Shown piece after piece: positions 1-11,666 of a stretch of DNA of 64,000 nt. A program made the translations under genes and the position numbers. Origin of the DNA: Astropecten irregularis (lineage: Eukaryota > Echinodermata > Asteroidea > Paxillosida > Astropectinidae); assembly GCA_963971285.1 (NCBI GenBank), contig OZ020246.1, positions 24,216,494 to 24,280,493 of the forward strand, in the 5' to 3' direction. A model generated the notes under the pieces. That model was not told the DNA's origin, ran no database searches, and was given only the letters and a program-made list of their open reading frames with translations. Position 1 is the first letter of the stretch. Each line of letters begins with the position of its first letter.

Positions 1-1704
1 CTTCGTGTGTGAGTCAATGTTTGTCTGACATCCGGGGACTTTGTACATGCGTGCGCTGGCCAAATCACTCGTGTGACGTCATTTGTGCAGAGCGCTATTA
101 ATGTCTGCATGAGGCTTTTAACTCAGATGCCATGCAAGCACAATGTTCCCATGGCCAGCCTTGAACCTACAATCAGTGCAACTATTTGCAGGATTTTAAT
201 TAAACTTTACAAGCTTCAAACCACTGCTACGATCTAATGACTCTCCACGAACCAAGGGCTCACCATGGGCCAAATTCATAGTGCTGCTTATAATTATCAC
301 AAAAAATTGCTAAGCATGACATTTCTGTCTTAATAAAAAGAGGATTAACAACCAAATTTCCATGTGATGAGTATCACTTGCAATTATTCTTTGGCTGTTG
401 TTCGCTGACCATGAATATCATAAAATCAATTTTTTTTTGTTCTATTGGGCAAGACATTTTTGTGCTAAGCAATTGTTTGTGCTAATTAAGCAGCTCTATG
501 AAATTGGCCCCATCATCCACCATCCCCATTCTATAGTCCTCGCTCCGGCCACTACAGAGTCTCACCTGTTGCATATGTGTACGATGGTTGCTGTACAGTA
601 TATAATCTACTCTCCTCCTTCCCACACCCTCACTCTGACTGCTGGAGCCCCATCGAGTGTCTCCGTCCGTCTCAAAGACCACTGAATCCTCCAGGTAGTT
701 CCCTCTCTGGTCTGGGTCTTCAAGGGCACTGCACGATGATCACAAGACATACAGAAATTATACGTGTACAGCAGTCGCTTTAAAGAAGGGTTTGGTGTTG
801 AAAAGTTCAGCAACAAATTTTTTAGTGTATTTGTCCGCCGAAACACAATGTGCGGAATTAATTTTGTGGACAATCTGTGCATGTGGAAAGATGCACCGTT
901 TGTCGCCAACGCGTTGTAAACTCATGGTGGCGCACTATCGTGAGAAACGCCCGTAATTATAACTTCACAGGAGCTGTAGGTGTCACTGTGTAGCTTCCAC
1001 ATTTAGCATAATTCTAGAGGTCTTCATAAGCCGTTTCACAAGTTATGCCCGTTTCCTGAAACTTTTACGCAACATTTGTACGTTGCGTAAGTTTTTCAAG
1101 AAATCGGCTGCAGGGCCACAACCCAATTTAGAATTGAATCTTTGCTCTCATTAATTCCTCTACCCTCCCCTTCTCTCTTTAAGACAACTTGAACTTCCCA
1201 CAAACTGTATAAACCGTCATAATTATGTCAAGAAGTTTCTCTGAATCAAAATGTCACAAATTCAAATGAATGACTTCTCAGATCATTCCAAGTTGGAGAT
1301 TTTCCATCAGCTAAATCTCAAACGAGCAAATCTGCTGGCTTAGTAAAAAGCAAGCAAACATAATCGTCCCTTTAGGCCATAACCATGAAATCATTTCAAC
1401 ATATCCCTCCAGTGGGCAGTATATTGGTAGTATATAAATCCGACTTCAGGTTCGATTTCCTCTGGCAGAACTAAAAATGTGCTCCCCGCTTGGCTTAAGC
1501 TCCTACATGCACTGGAAGGAGAGTGCACTAGTATAACGTGATTGATCATAAAGAGGATTGAAGCAGTATTACAATCCCCTGGAGAAGAATTAAATTCTCT
1601 TGTTGGTTAAAGAAGAAGCTGAAGCTGAAGTTAATGGGCACGTGTGTACGTGGAAAATGAGAGAACGGCGGAGTCGTGAGTCACAGAGACGAGCAGTTAT
1701 TCAC
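1..1704. other. Partial intron of the sphingomyelinase-like gene
   Basis: This stretch lies downstream of the exon at 1705-1858, which ends in a splice donor, so it is the beginning of the next intron. I found no frame resembling the rest of the catalytic domain here, so the last exon or exons should lie to the left of the window. The only recognisable content is a family A inverted-repeat element (267-511) and a single TGACGTCA site near position 75. Confidence 0.6.
267..511. mobile_element. Family A MITE-like element, copy 1
   Basis: The left end reads GGGCCAAATTCATAGTGCTG and the right end is the inverted form GCAGCTCTATGAAATTGGCC. The interior (TTAATAAAAAGAGGATTAAC, then TGGCTGTTGTTCGCTGACC) recurs in the copies at 8871 and 31237. 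It has no coding capacity, so it is a non-autonomous DNA-transposon-like repeat. The superfamily cannot be told by eye. Confidence 0.7.
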
Positions 1705-1858
1705 CTCTGTAGGCCCTCAGGTGTGCAGATCTCCTCGTCTTGAAGACGCTTCTTCCTGAGTAAGGTTCCCACCGTCCAAGGTCGGTCTAGGCCCGGCCTC
1801 TGCCTGCAAGGATCGTGATAGATGAGGAACACTGGATGGCTCCAGTCTGGCATATCAC
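1705..1858 (-). CDS. SMPD3: Neutral sphingomyelinase 2-like, internal exon (4th exon in window)
   Basis: Minus-strand internal exon of 154 bp. The acceptor is a pyrimidine-rich tract ending CCGTTTCAG and the donor is AGAG followed by GTGAAT. It takes over the phase-1 codon left by the exon at 11523-11666 and ends in phase 2, adding about 50 residues without a stop. Recognisable family segments are YHDPCRQRPG, PWTVGTLL and EEICTPEGLQ, which match in order the part of the SMPD3 catalytic domain after the (D/N)FNFDN motif. In the family this region belongs to the DNase I-like exonuclease-endonuclease-phosphatase fold that splits sphingomyelin into ceramide and phosphocholine. The segment holding the catalytic histidine should be in the missing next exon. 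Orthology to SMPD3 rather than another nSMase is inferred from the run of motifs. Confidence 0.88.
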
Positions 1859-2513
1859 CTGAAACGGATACAAGAATGTTGTTGGAAAGGAAAGGTTATA
1901 TCATCGCGGCAGATACAGATAAGGAAAAAAAGGTTGTCAAAGTCACGCGATGTGGTGTTGCTGGTAGCGACGTTTTTGGTTGCTGGAACTGCTAGCCTTC
2001 ATCAGGCAAGTTGTTACAAGACATGCATGAGAAAGATGGTGAACATTATCTAGATTCCAATGACCGATTTCCTCAGTGTGCCAGTCATAGGTGTGGCAGG
2101 TGTAAGCATTGAAATGCATGTTTGTACTGAATTCATACATAAGTTGCAGGTACTTCGCCAAACCCCCAAACACCCTTCCCCCACCCCTTCCCCCATTAAG
2201 GTCTTACCCAGATCAGTCCTCATACAATTCATTTACAACTCTACAAGGTAGAAATATGTATGAGTTAGCTTAACAAGGAAATGCATAATTTGACAAAAAT
2301 AGTGACAAGATTTTCTTGTTATGAAAACTGATCATAAAACACTCTATATGATAATTAGCATTGAGCTTTTACTCATCCAACATGAATAACGAGACCTTCA
2401 GTCGACCTATATAATAGGCCTCATATTATGTATCCGTATCTGAGTGATACTGTTTCTCAGGCTGCAGTATTGCTAATGCTGTGCGTATCTTAAATGATTC
2501 TTGGAATATAGGT

Positions 2514-2745
2514 ATATGTGAGTTGTTTCATGGCTTCTGACTGCCAAACGAACAAAGATAATTGACAAATAGGGACACCACCAACATAGTGCTGGGTAGT
2601 TTGTAACAGAGTTCCAGAGGTCGCTGCTTCGAATCTTGCTCACTGTCAACTTTTCTTTGTTCACTTATCAATGACTTCAAATTAATCAGTCAGTTTTCCT
2701 TGTGGTTATTTGATGACTATAATAAAAAAAAATTACGAACTCATG
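2514..2745 (+). mobile_element. SINE1, tRNA-derived, copy 1
   Basis: Starts with TTTCATGGCTTCTGACTGCC, then ACGAACAAAGATAATTGAC and ACACCACCAACATAGTGCTG. It continues into a decayed tRNA-like part with a B-box-like TTCGAATC and a tail CTTTTCTTTGTTCACTTATC. The same order recurs at 39380, 45768, 48440 and (reversed) 61595, which defines the family. The tRNA-like A box is degraded in this copy. Confidence 0.65.
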
Positions 2746-3274
2746 GCCATCTGTCATTGAATGACTTTTTAACAAGGCATTAACATGAACAAAACATTTG
2801 ATTGAAGATTGCAAGATCTGATCACATTGTAAATCCAGGAAAATCTCTTGTATTATAGCTTCCCGCCCCTTAAAAAAAGACAAGAGTCAAACTCATCAAA
2901 AATTTCAATGACATGATGATTAATTTCTCAGCAAAAATGTACCATGGTTTTTACTGTTGGAAGTACAGACATACGTGAAAATTAATTGGCAATAACCATG
3001 TCCTGTTTGATAGAAAATTCATGCGATATTTGACATTAGGTATCCTTGGTACTGTTAGTATGCACGTCATGAGTTAGCTTTCAACATTGCAAACCATCTT
3101 GAATGTGGTGGATTTACACAAATCTAGTTATGGGCAAACATTTCATGCTGGCCAAGGCAACTCCCACAAATTGTCTTTGCTGTAATTCAGTTCTGTCTTT
3201 AAACAGAACTGGCAAATTCTCTCCTCTTTCATTACAAGTTAATTTCAGTGAAATGCAAATTCTAATCACATCTT

Positions 3275-3400
3275 AGGGCCTGTTTGTTTTATAGGCAGTG
3301 ATCCTGCATGCAAAAGCTGCTCCGGATCCCATTTTAGTGTATCCTGCATGGACGTGGATCTGCAAGATCACTGATCACGTGCCTGAAACAAACAGTCCCT
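3275..3400. mobile_element. Family D foldback element, copy 1
   Basis: A 126-bp near-palindrome. The left end AGGGCCTGTTTGTTTT is mirrored by GAAACAAACAGTCCCT on the right. The interior carries CTCCGGATCCCATTTTAG and GGACGTGGATCTGCAAGATC. Three further copies sit at 10822, 19438 and 36903. Confidence 0.8.
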
Positions 3401-3799
3401 AGTGATATTTGCTTCAGTTGGTCAATGAAAACATCTTGTCAGTCATAGCTGAAAATCTGACATGCAAAATTCTCTTTTCATAAGTCATAACAGAAGTTTG
3501 GAAACCTGACCATAAACATTTTAAGCCAGACTTGTCCAATTGAATAAGCCTAATTATGATTTATTACAAACAATTTTTCAGTTTTACTTTCATGTCTTAT
3601 ACATTAATTTTGACAATCATCATGTGACAACATGCACAGATAAAACAAAGCCCATCCAAACCAAGTAATTTTGACATTTCCCCATTTATTTGTGTGGATG
3701 ATGAAGCTACTATATCAATATACTCTGTGCATCATTACAAAGTTATTATCATCTCTGGTCATCGGCCATAATTTACATTCCTGAAACCATCTCAACTCC

Positions 3800-4040
3800 C
3801 TATATACAGCCCCGGCTACCATAAGGTGTACAGAGGCTAATCAAAACCACAAAGCCATCTCTACCCTCACAGGTACCCATTTACACCTGGGTGAAGAGGA
3901 ACAATATGTGAGAAAGCGTTTTGCCCAAGGATGCAAGCACCACTAGCCCATGGCTGGATTCGAACCCACAATCTGTAGATTGCCCACAAGACCTTGAGTT
4001 TGACACGCCAAACCACTAAGCCACAACACCCACCCCATGA
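3800..4040 (-). mobile_element. SINE3, tRNA-derived, reversed
   Basis: On the minus strand it reads a tRNA-like head, an A-box-like GTGGCTTAGTGGTTTGGCG and a B-box-like GTGGGTTCGAATCCAGCC, followed by a body containing TTCCTCTTCACCCAGGTG. The promoter boxes are in the right order and spacing for a tRNA-derived SINE. No other copy was recognised in the window. Confidence 0.6.
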
Positions 4041-6055
4041 TGAAACCTGACCATCAATATCAAGAAAATATGCTGTCATATCTGTCAATCAAGCTACATG
4101 TATATACTAAAACTAGAACTACACTCAACACTCCTTGCTGTGTCTTCATCTAGTTTGAAGCTTCAAAATCACGGTGTGTTAGTTTTCTAGCCAAAGTAAG
4201 ACTTTCCCCCATCAAGTTTTCATGGCAACCGACTCAAATTTCATGGCATATCAGAGGACCCCGAAGACTCTAACCATGTTTAGTTTGGGCGCACAGATAT
4301 AAGTCAAGCGCTCCATCACAGGAAATTGTTGACGGAATTTGCTGGAGGCCAGTAAAACACATCACTCAACCGGGGCTCCCCATAATTTATTTTTCCTCTC
4401 CTCCAATAACACCTCTCCCCCTGTCAACGGCTGACGCGTTTGTTTCTTCAAAAACAGAAAATGATACCGCCTGGAAATAAGTCCTTCCATTTTAGAGAAA
4501 ATGAAAGGACAACAGCCTTAAGGCTTGGACGTCAGAACCAAAAACATGGATGTCTCTTCGTGCAGACGCCGACAAGTCACTTAAAATGCCACGAGTATAA
4601 TTAAGCCGTCTCTTTAGATAAACTACGGCCAACGGTTGATGGATCCTTCACTAGAGTCTCGGAACATTCTCTTCAGAATGATTATCAGGTAAATGGATAG
4701 CTTTCATGTTTTTGTTTTTATCCATCAAAGAGGTTTGGGGGTGGATTCTTCTAAACCTTGTTGTTTTTGGTTTTATAATTCACTCTCTTGTGATATTTTT
4801 TCCAAGTTTGTACATGAGGTCCTTTACCTATTCCTTTCAAATGTCATCCATCTCTTCAGTGGTAAAAGAAAAATACTTAGAGTCACACTACTTGCAAAGA
4901 CCAATGAATTAGCTGTTATATCACTGTAAATATCAAGGGTGAGTTGCTGTCATCCGTTCCGGAATCATTCCTGGGAAACTAATAACAAGGCAGACAAAGT
5001 AGTGAGATGTAAAAACAACAAAACCAAACAAGATGGTCGAGTAGTCATATAAAGTGTCACTTTCTTCCCTCATGTAAGGGCTTCACATAAAAATACAGTG
5101 ACAAAGTTACATAGCAACCAGCAAAAGTAATTTGTATCTGTGGTATACATTTAAATCAATGACCTTTTGCAAATAAAATTAGAATTTTTTTTTTTTTCTA
5201 TACTGAATTGATTTGTATGTTTGATATTTGAATTCCGGCTTTGGAATCATCATCAGGCGCCTTTATGCCATTTTCAACCAATGAGTAGGCCTACAACTGG
5301 ACTTCTCTTACATGTCTGTAACTTGGGCATTTCCTTGAAAGCTTTCAACCCTGATCCACCTGGTATGGGTAGGACAGTCTACCCGGATCGAAATCAACCC
5401 TGGTATAGGGACCAGGGTTGAAAATCTCAACCAGTTCCAAAATGTAACTGCCTTTTTCGCCGTGATCTGTGTCGTATGAACCGGTTCACCAATAACGTAG
5501 TGTGAACATTGCGTCTCTTTGATCCGGTTCAAAAATTTGTTGGGCTGAACCAAGGCCAGTCCGGGTTGGCTACAATATGGATTGAAAAAGCGATTGTGAA
5601 AAGGCCTTATAGTATATGCAACAGCTTGCTATAAATTATGTGATGTGGCAATGGTGCCCTAAATTAAGCCCTTTTTAAAAACTATGACTACGGATTTGGC
5701 TTTATGTTCCATTCCGTTCATCCATTTCATAGTAACAGGTATCAATACAGAGGCTTTTCAGTTGGCTTTAAAGGTTTGGAGGTTTAAAACCCAGTTTTGA
5801 ACAAGACTGAATAAATCCTCAGCTTCAATGCAATTCAACATACTTTCAGCCTTTGGATGATGGATGCAAGAAGCTGAAGCCGGAGCCGCAAATGTCTGCA
5901 AGTTATGAAAGGGCCATTTTTCTAGGGAATTCAAATAAGTGATATCGGTGTAAAAAAGTCGTTGCATTGGGGATTATTCAAAACCTAATCCACATACATG
6001 TAAGGTATGCCTATATGTATGACTGCTCAGTTTAACAATTTCTCAATTTCCTCTG

Positions 6056-6300
6056 GGGGCCCTTTTCCAAACCTCGGCTCCGGCTCAGGCTCCAGCTCCA
6101 TCCAGCACTCTCATCCATATGCTGAAAATATAGGTTGTGGCTTTTCACTGAAGCTGAATCTCTGATTTCTTTTTCAAACCAGAGAATCTAATTTGCAAAC
6201 TACAGCCGAAAGCCTCCATTTTGATACCTGTTATTTGAGAATGGATTCACGAAATGGAGCCGGAGCCAGAGCCGAAGCCGAGGTTTGGAAAAGGGCCCTG
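6056..6300. mobile_element. Family E element with GAGCC-hexanucleotide arms, copy 1
   Basis: Both ends read GGGCCCTTTTCCAAACCTCG in inverted orientation. Directly inside them are short runs of the hexanucleotide GGCTCC/GGAGCC, with inverted sense on the two sides. The unique centre includes CATATGCTGAAAATATAGG, CCAGAGAATCTA and GAATGGATTCACGAAATGG. It is non-coding. Copies occur at 30565, 33636, 39030, 60103, 60340 and 61999. Confidence 0.75.
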
Positions 6301-7571
6301 GTTTTCCAAGAGTTGCAGTTTCAAAGAGGTGAAAAAAACCCTTCCCAATTCAGTCTGCCATTCAATGTGTACAGCATTCTACCTGGGTCCTCTTGTTTTG
6401 TTTTGCTAAAGAGCATTTTTTTCCAATCTAGCATTCACAATGCATGTTTAAACATTAATCAGTGAGAAAATTACAAGAGTTCATGTCTTTGATAAACAAC
6501 AAGTTACAGCTTTGACTGTTTTTCTTATAAATTTGTTCATGCTGTGTTAAATTTAGATTGAATATTTGGAATTGAAATCAACTGATACTTCAGTTGGAGC
6601 TTTCTATAATGAAGAAAGCTTTTAACCAAATCAAATTTCACAGAAATAATGGTATTAACATCAGCTTTATAAATAGTAAGTTTTTCTCACAGAAATTCTG
6701 AAGCGAGTCTTTAATGATCAAGTACGGATGAATCCTGCCTAAATATAGACTGCATTTTGATGTGTCAACCATTTCTCATCTCAATAATTACTTTTAGAGA
6801 TGGGACAACTGCAACTTTATTAAAAAAAAGGAATTAAGTGATGAGTACCGGTTTCCCATGGGTACCGGTGAAAAGATACAAATGATATTCATGTACATGT
6901 GCCGGCACTGAATGAAGTTGTGTGTCCATTCTCGGAAAGTGAAATATGTGGTCCATTTCGCAGTTCGTCATGATCCAACCTGCCAATTTAATTCGGCAGA
7001 CGGGGCTCACATATCATGGAAAAAGGCTTCCAAATACAGGATATTAATTTCAGCTTCACATGACAAAATAAAAAAAAAAGTCTCGCTGTTTCAAACTGCC
7101 AGGGAATTCCTAGGCGCCTGATAACCTCAATCAATCCACTTTTTTTCTTTTTTTTCGCAACAACGTCGATACTTTAACAGGTCTAAAGCAGCAAATGGAT
7201 ATAGGACTACATTCATGTCTGCGGGACATTTTCTGTACCAGCCATCTGGCGTCTGAATGTCACAGGAGACATCTCTAGTAATGTATTCGCACTGCCCTCA
7301 AGCCCCCAATTCAGGGGGAAAAAATGGGGGAAAAAGACGAAGAAAAAAAACTTGTGATCATTTTTCCTTCTTAAACATACGTGTCGAGTTCCTTGAACTG
7401 AAAATGCACTTGTACGTCTGTTCAGTGAGTGTTCAGAATATGTCCATGTGTACATTTTCACACACTGTGGCAAAATTTCTTAACTTGTCCATTGATCGCA
7501 ATCTCTAATGAGTAAAAAAGTCCTTCATACGCGGATCACAGGAACGAGCAGTCTTCACAAAGTCAGTTCTG

Positions 7572-7902
7572 TACAGTAATCCGAGCACACGGTTTTGAAT
7601 GGCGCCCTCTTTTGATTAAAACAAGAAACTGCGGTGGCATTTATCGATCTAAACGCACTACAACTCCGGCCGGCTCGGTGCGTGGTGCGCGATTTATTTC
7701 TGAAAGAAACACGGAGTTAGACAAATATTCAACATGGACAACATGTCAAGGATTTCCCCATTATGATTAGCTTTCCAGCTTCCCAGGTTTCAATAAAAGA
7801 TGATTGGCGGTGTACAAATTAATATCTACACCACCGCAGTTTCTTGTTTTAATCAAAAGTGGGTGAGCCATTCAAAACTGTGTGCTCGAATTACTGTATA
7901 CT
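7572..7902. repeat. Long foldback (hairpin) element, about 64-bp arms
   Basis: The left arm runs from TACAGTAATCCGAGCACACG to CAAGAAACTGCGGTGG (7572-7637). The right arm (7831-7902) is its inverted copy, CCACCGCAGTTTCTTG to TGTGCTCGAATTACTGTA. A 190-bp centre separates them. The arms differ by a few bases, so this is an inserted inverted-repeat element rather than a recent inverted duplication. Confidence 0.75.
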
Positions 7903-8322
7903 GAAACAATTCTTTTGCATAGCATTTGTTCAAAGTATAGCATATGCACTGGAACAAAGATAAAGGGTTTTCTTTTCTTGTCTTGAACAGACAGAAGTTG
8001 ACCTGAGACCCAGTCAGCTTACCTGTGGCACAGAAATGAACAGAGCGATAACTCACTTATCTGGAGAATTGCCTCCAGCGACGAAAACAAACAAATAAAG
8101 AAGGTTGGATGCTACCAGACACAGTCTGCAGCATATCTGCTTCTATTTTGAAGGATACCACACGTGTCATTCTATTTATGATCATTTCTTTCAATATTCA
8201 ATGCTGAGAACCTTCAATTTTTATAAGCAGGGAGCCTATACGTCATACATAGGCCTAACCTTCTTCAAGAGAATATATTATTTAAGATACATGTAAATGT
8301 GAGAATACATGTATGTCCCAAT

Positions 8323-8693
8323 AAGCCATTTGCTACTTAAATCTGAATAGTATCTGATACACAGACTTTTTTCATTGCATTATAAACACCCCGGTTTGAA
8401 TTTCCCAGACTAATTAGACTCTGTTGCTATATCACGTGATGCGGTGCAAGCTTTTGCATAGCGATACCCATTTCTGGAATGGACTGGTTCCTTTGTGCCA
8501 TTCTTATCCATTATGAACATTGCATTTGTGCAAGACGTCTGCTATGTAACTAAGCAAAAGCTTGCTCTGAATTCATGTGATATATAGCAACAGTCTTTAG
8601 TCTGAGAAATTCAAATTGGGGTATTTAATTAAATGCAATGGAAGAAGTTTGTGTACCAGATACTATTCAGATTTAACTAGCAAATGCCCAATT
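8323..8693. repeat. Long foldback element, about 145-bp arms
   Basis: Starts with AAGCCATTTGCTACTTAAAT and ends with the inverted ATTTAACTAGCAAATGCCCA. The arms match imperfectly through AATCTGAATAGTATCTG, GACTCTGTTGCTATATCACG and GCAAGCTTTTGCATAGC towards a centre of about 60 bp. It has no coding potential. Confidence 0.75.
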
Positions 8694-8870
8694 CCTAAAT
8701 TCTTGACGTGTAAAAGAGGATTATATAAAGAAACACAACCTAATTTCCAATGTCCTGGATGCACAAGACTTCTTGTAAGCGTAGCTTAAACTGTGCTTAC
8801 AAACATGGCTATTAACCCCAGTAGGAAGACTGCATCCAATACTACATTATAATCATGGAGGAATGAACAG

Positions 8871-9125
8871 GGGCCATTTTCACGGCCCTGCTTAGCACAC
8901 AAATTTGCTAACCAAGAAGTTTCTGTCTTAATAAAAACAGGAATAACAACCAAATGTCCATGTCTTGTGTATCACTTGTGATTGTTCTTTGGCTGTTGTT
9001 CACTGACCATGAATATCAAATGGAATTTTTAATGGTGGTTTAATGTGTTTTATTGAGAAAAACATTTTGTGCTAAGCAAATTTTTGTTTGTGCTTTTTTT
9101 TTTAATAGCTCCATGAAATTGGCCC
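8871..9125. mobile_element. Family A MITE-like element, copy 2
   Basis: Begins GGGGCCATTTTCACGGCCCT and ends AATAGCTCCATGAAATTGGC. The interior (CTGTCTTAATAAAAACAGG, TTCTTTGGCTGTTGTTCACT) is shared with the copies at 267 and 31237. Its left terminal repeat is more diverged than the right. Confidence 0.7.
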
Positions 9126-10821
9126 TTAACGGTCATCCCTTGATAACATCATGATCCGAAATCTTTTCAATTCATATTAAGAAACATGTTTGGATCTTGT
9201 TAAAGATAAATTCTACATGTTCCTGCACATATGATCAACTGGCTTTTGCAACAAAAACATGCAATCCAGCTCATGGCAAAATAAAAAGAAGAAGATAAAG
9301 AAAACAATAAGAATGCCCTAACACGTGATGCTAATGAATAGATTGAGTTCTTGTGCTGTGGGCTTACTACTACAGCCACCGTCTTAATTACTCGGTTGCC
9401 CGCTGAGCACCTTTTAACGGTCTTGCCCAATTAAAATATAAAGAAAGAGTCAACCGCCTTGAAACTGCAGAGGAAATGAAATTAATCACCGAGACCATTG
9501 GGATGGAGTCGTGCGTAAGGTTTTAATGATTAGAGTATTTGCCTTCGACGTCAGGCAAGAGAACTCTTGCATACAATCAGCAGCCGTTTCGTTGTAGACT
9601 TCTTTGGGCATTGAGAATGCTATCGGCAAACGAGTACGGTCCAATTAGGGCATCTTTGTAATGACTCCATCTACATAAGCCTACAAACACCTGCACACAA
9701 GGCATAGCTGCCGGTAGGCCTATAAATAGCTGATAGTTAACAGATGAAGCCAGAGAAAAAACACCTGACCACAATCACTGGTTTCGTGGATAGTGCTTTC
9801 TGTGTTCCGGTGTCGGCTATTTTTACATTTTGACATTTTGACATGAAACAGCGGACTGCAAACAACTGATGTCCATGAAATGCATCTTAACAAAACAATT
9901 CTTCTTACAACAACAAACTACAATTTCTCAAAATAGACATTAATTAACACTTTCCTCCATGCATTTGTCTACAATCTGCCATTTCAAAAAAATGGAAGTT
10001 TAACGATGCGATAGATATTGTATTGAAGGCAGAAATTTTATACGCTGACGGTCTATTTCCGGCAATATCGTCTGCTGTCTGTCAAATGTCAAAATAATAT
10101 GCACATGCTGAATAAGGTTGCACGTGTTCCAACTTGCACGTATTCACATTACGTTTATTACCACAGGCGTAATTATACCAGCCATTATAGTCCCCATACA
10201 ATTCAGAACAAAAATACATAAACATTTAGAGCAATTACTTCAAGTCCGGAAGACAATATAACATCTGTAGCACGCGTACTTTGGGACAGCTATACCAAAT
10301 ATGCACGGAAGCGCGTTTCCAGCAATTGTTTCGTTGGAGAGATACAATGGTATTCCTTAACTGGGTCATCATATCATTTTTGATCTGGATTCAGAATTCC
10401 GGTTCATTTCCTGAAGGCATAGACAACATGCTCAGGGGAGATATATGTAAACATCTGTGTTTATACACAAAAAATGTGTGAATTTGCGGATGTTAATAAA
10501 TATAAATATATGCAGATGGAACATCTGTATCACTGCAAAGTCACACAATAGATGCTAAACGCATCTATTTTGTTTCAATTTGTACTTTTCAACTTTTCAA
10601 TTTTTGTTTTCCTTTTTATGCTCAGTTTATCCATTATACATGTAGTTTGTACATGTAGGTTGGTTACAAAGGATTTAAATATTTTTAAGTCGGTGAAGGG
10701 CAAGCCTGATTTGCATGTTATCTATTTCCCGACCAAAAATCATTTAATATTCATGATTTAAATATTCTATAACATTTCTATTTCAGAGCAGCCATTTTGT
10801 AATCAGTTTGAATTGAATACA

Positions 10822-10943
10822 AGGGCCTGTTTGTTTTGCGCACCAGACCCGTGATCCTTCTGATCCGGATCCCATTTTACCATATCCTGAATTGGACGTG
10901 GATCTGCAGATCACGGATCTCATGCGTGAAACAAACAGGCCCC
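10822..10943. mobile_element. Family D foldback element, copy 2
   Basis: A 122-bp near-palindrome bounded by AGGGCCTGTTTGTTTTG and GTGAAACAAACAGGCCCC, with the family interior GATCCGGATCCCATTTTACC and GGACGTGGATCTGCAGATC. Confidence 0.82.
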
Positions 10944-11133
10944 AATTAGACTCATATTCAATTTGTTGACATACATTTCACATCATGGATGCTTTTGTAA
11001 ACTGAACAATTGTTTTGTTCATCACCGTCAAAATTATGGACATTAAAGTCCTTTCAACCTTGAAACTAAAAACCTTTTAGGTATTACAACTTAACTACCA
11101 GTATTTTGACACCATTTGAACATTGAAATTTTA

Positions 11134-11469
11134 CTTAAGTAGCGTACCAAAGCAGAAATCTTCACAGATTTACCTATAACTTACAGGGTATAAAGATGGT
11201 GATGGTAGAAACTTACCATTACAAAATTGTTCTGCCTGAAATGCTGTATTTATCCATCAGAAAAAGAGGGCTAGAAGCCAATGAGCAAAAACATTTTCAG
11301 AAAATAAAAAATCCTGTGAAACGATTTTTAAAATACTGTGGGCATTTTTCACTGTTTTCTCAAAAAGTGGCCACTATATGGGACTGGGCATTTCACAGAT
11401 GACTGTTACTATATCTTTCTTGAAATTGTTGCCCATGAATCTGCATTTCTTTGACAAAAACCCTTTAAG
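11134..11469 (+). mobile_element. Family C element, copy 1 (left end worn)
   Basis: Contains the family blocks in order: AGAAATCTTCACAGATTTAC, AGGGTATAAAGATGGTGATG, CTGCCTGAAATGCTG, CTCAAAAAGTGGCC, TTTCACAGATGACTGTTAC and ATCTGCATTTCTTTGAC. Both terminal TATCATACTTTGG/CCAAAGTATGATA repeats are degraded. It lies 54 bp downstream, in the gene's orientation, of the exon at 11523-11666. Confidence 0.75.
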
Positions 11470-11522
11470 ATCGTAATTTGACAAAAAGGGAAATGATGAG
11501 CGTGTAATATCAAACTGCCTAC

Positions 11523-11666
11523 CTGGGGATATGTTGTCAAAGTTGAAGTTGCCGCACAGGAGGTCAAATGCTACCAGCTCCGAACAGCTCTCTGCATTGG
11601 TGTTGCTATGGAAGCTGCTGAGCCAATTCAGAATGGAATCAAGCTGGCTCGAGCGGATATTGGTTT
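11523..11666 (-). CDS. SMPD3: Neutral sphingomyelinase 2-like, internal exon (3rd in window) with altered GDFN motif
   Basis: Minus-strand internal exon of 144 bp, acceptor TGTTTCACAG and donor CCCCAG followed by GTAGGC. It enters in phase 2, completing the codon split at 24701, and leaves in phase 1. The 47 full codons include SSQLDSILNWLSSF, then SELVAFDLLC and GNFNFDN. In nSMase2 and in the exonuclease-endonuclease-phosphatase superfamily this last segment is GDFN, whose Asp and Asn lie in the active site. Here the Asn is kept but the Asp codon is AAC (Asn) at 11548-11550. All else about the exon (frame, splice sites, flanking motif) looks healthy. Either the protein has lost or altered catalysis, or the base at 11550 is an allele or an assembly error. 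Confidence 0.9.

Larger units (their letters stand above)
1859..11522. other. Intron (9.7 kb) of the sphingomyelinase-like gene, repeat-rich
   Basis: Intron between the exons at 11523-11666 and 1705-1858, GT at 11522-11521 and AG at 1860-1859 on the minus strand. It contains SINE-like copies, a family D foldback at each end, one family E element, two long foldbacks, one family A element and one family C element, listed separately. The AT-rich DNA between them, for example 4100-5200, 6300-7500 and 9130-10800, shows no coding frame that I recognise. Confidence 0.8.

Noticed and set aside
1-1704. Search for the terminal sphingomyelinase exon with the catalytic His
   Set aside because: No minus-strand frame here resembles the C-terminal segment. 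It is presumed to lie outside the window.
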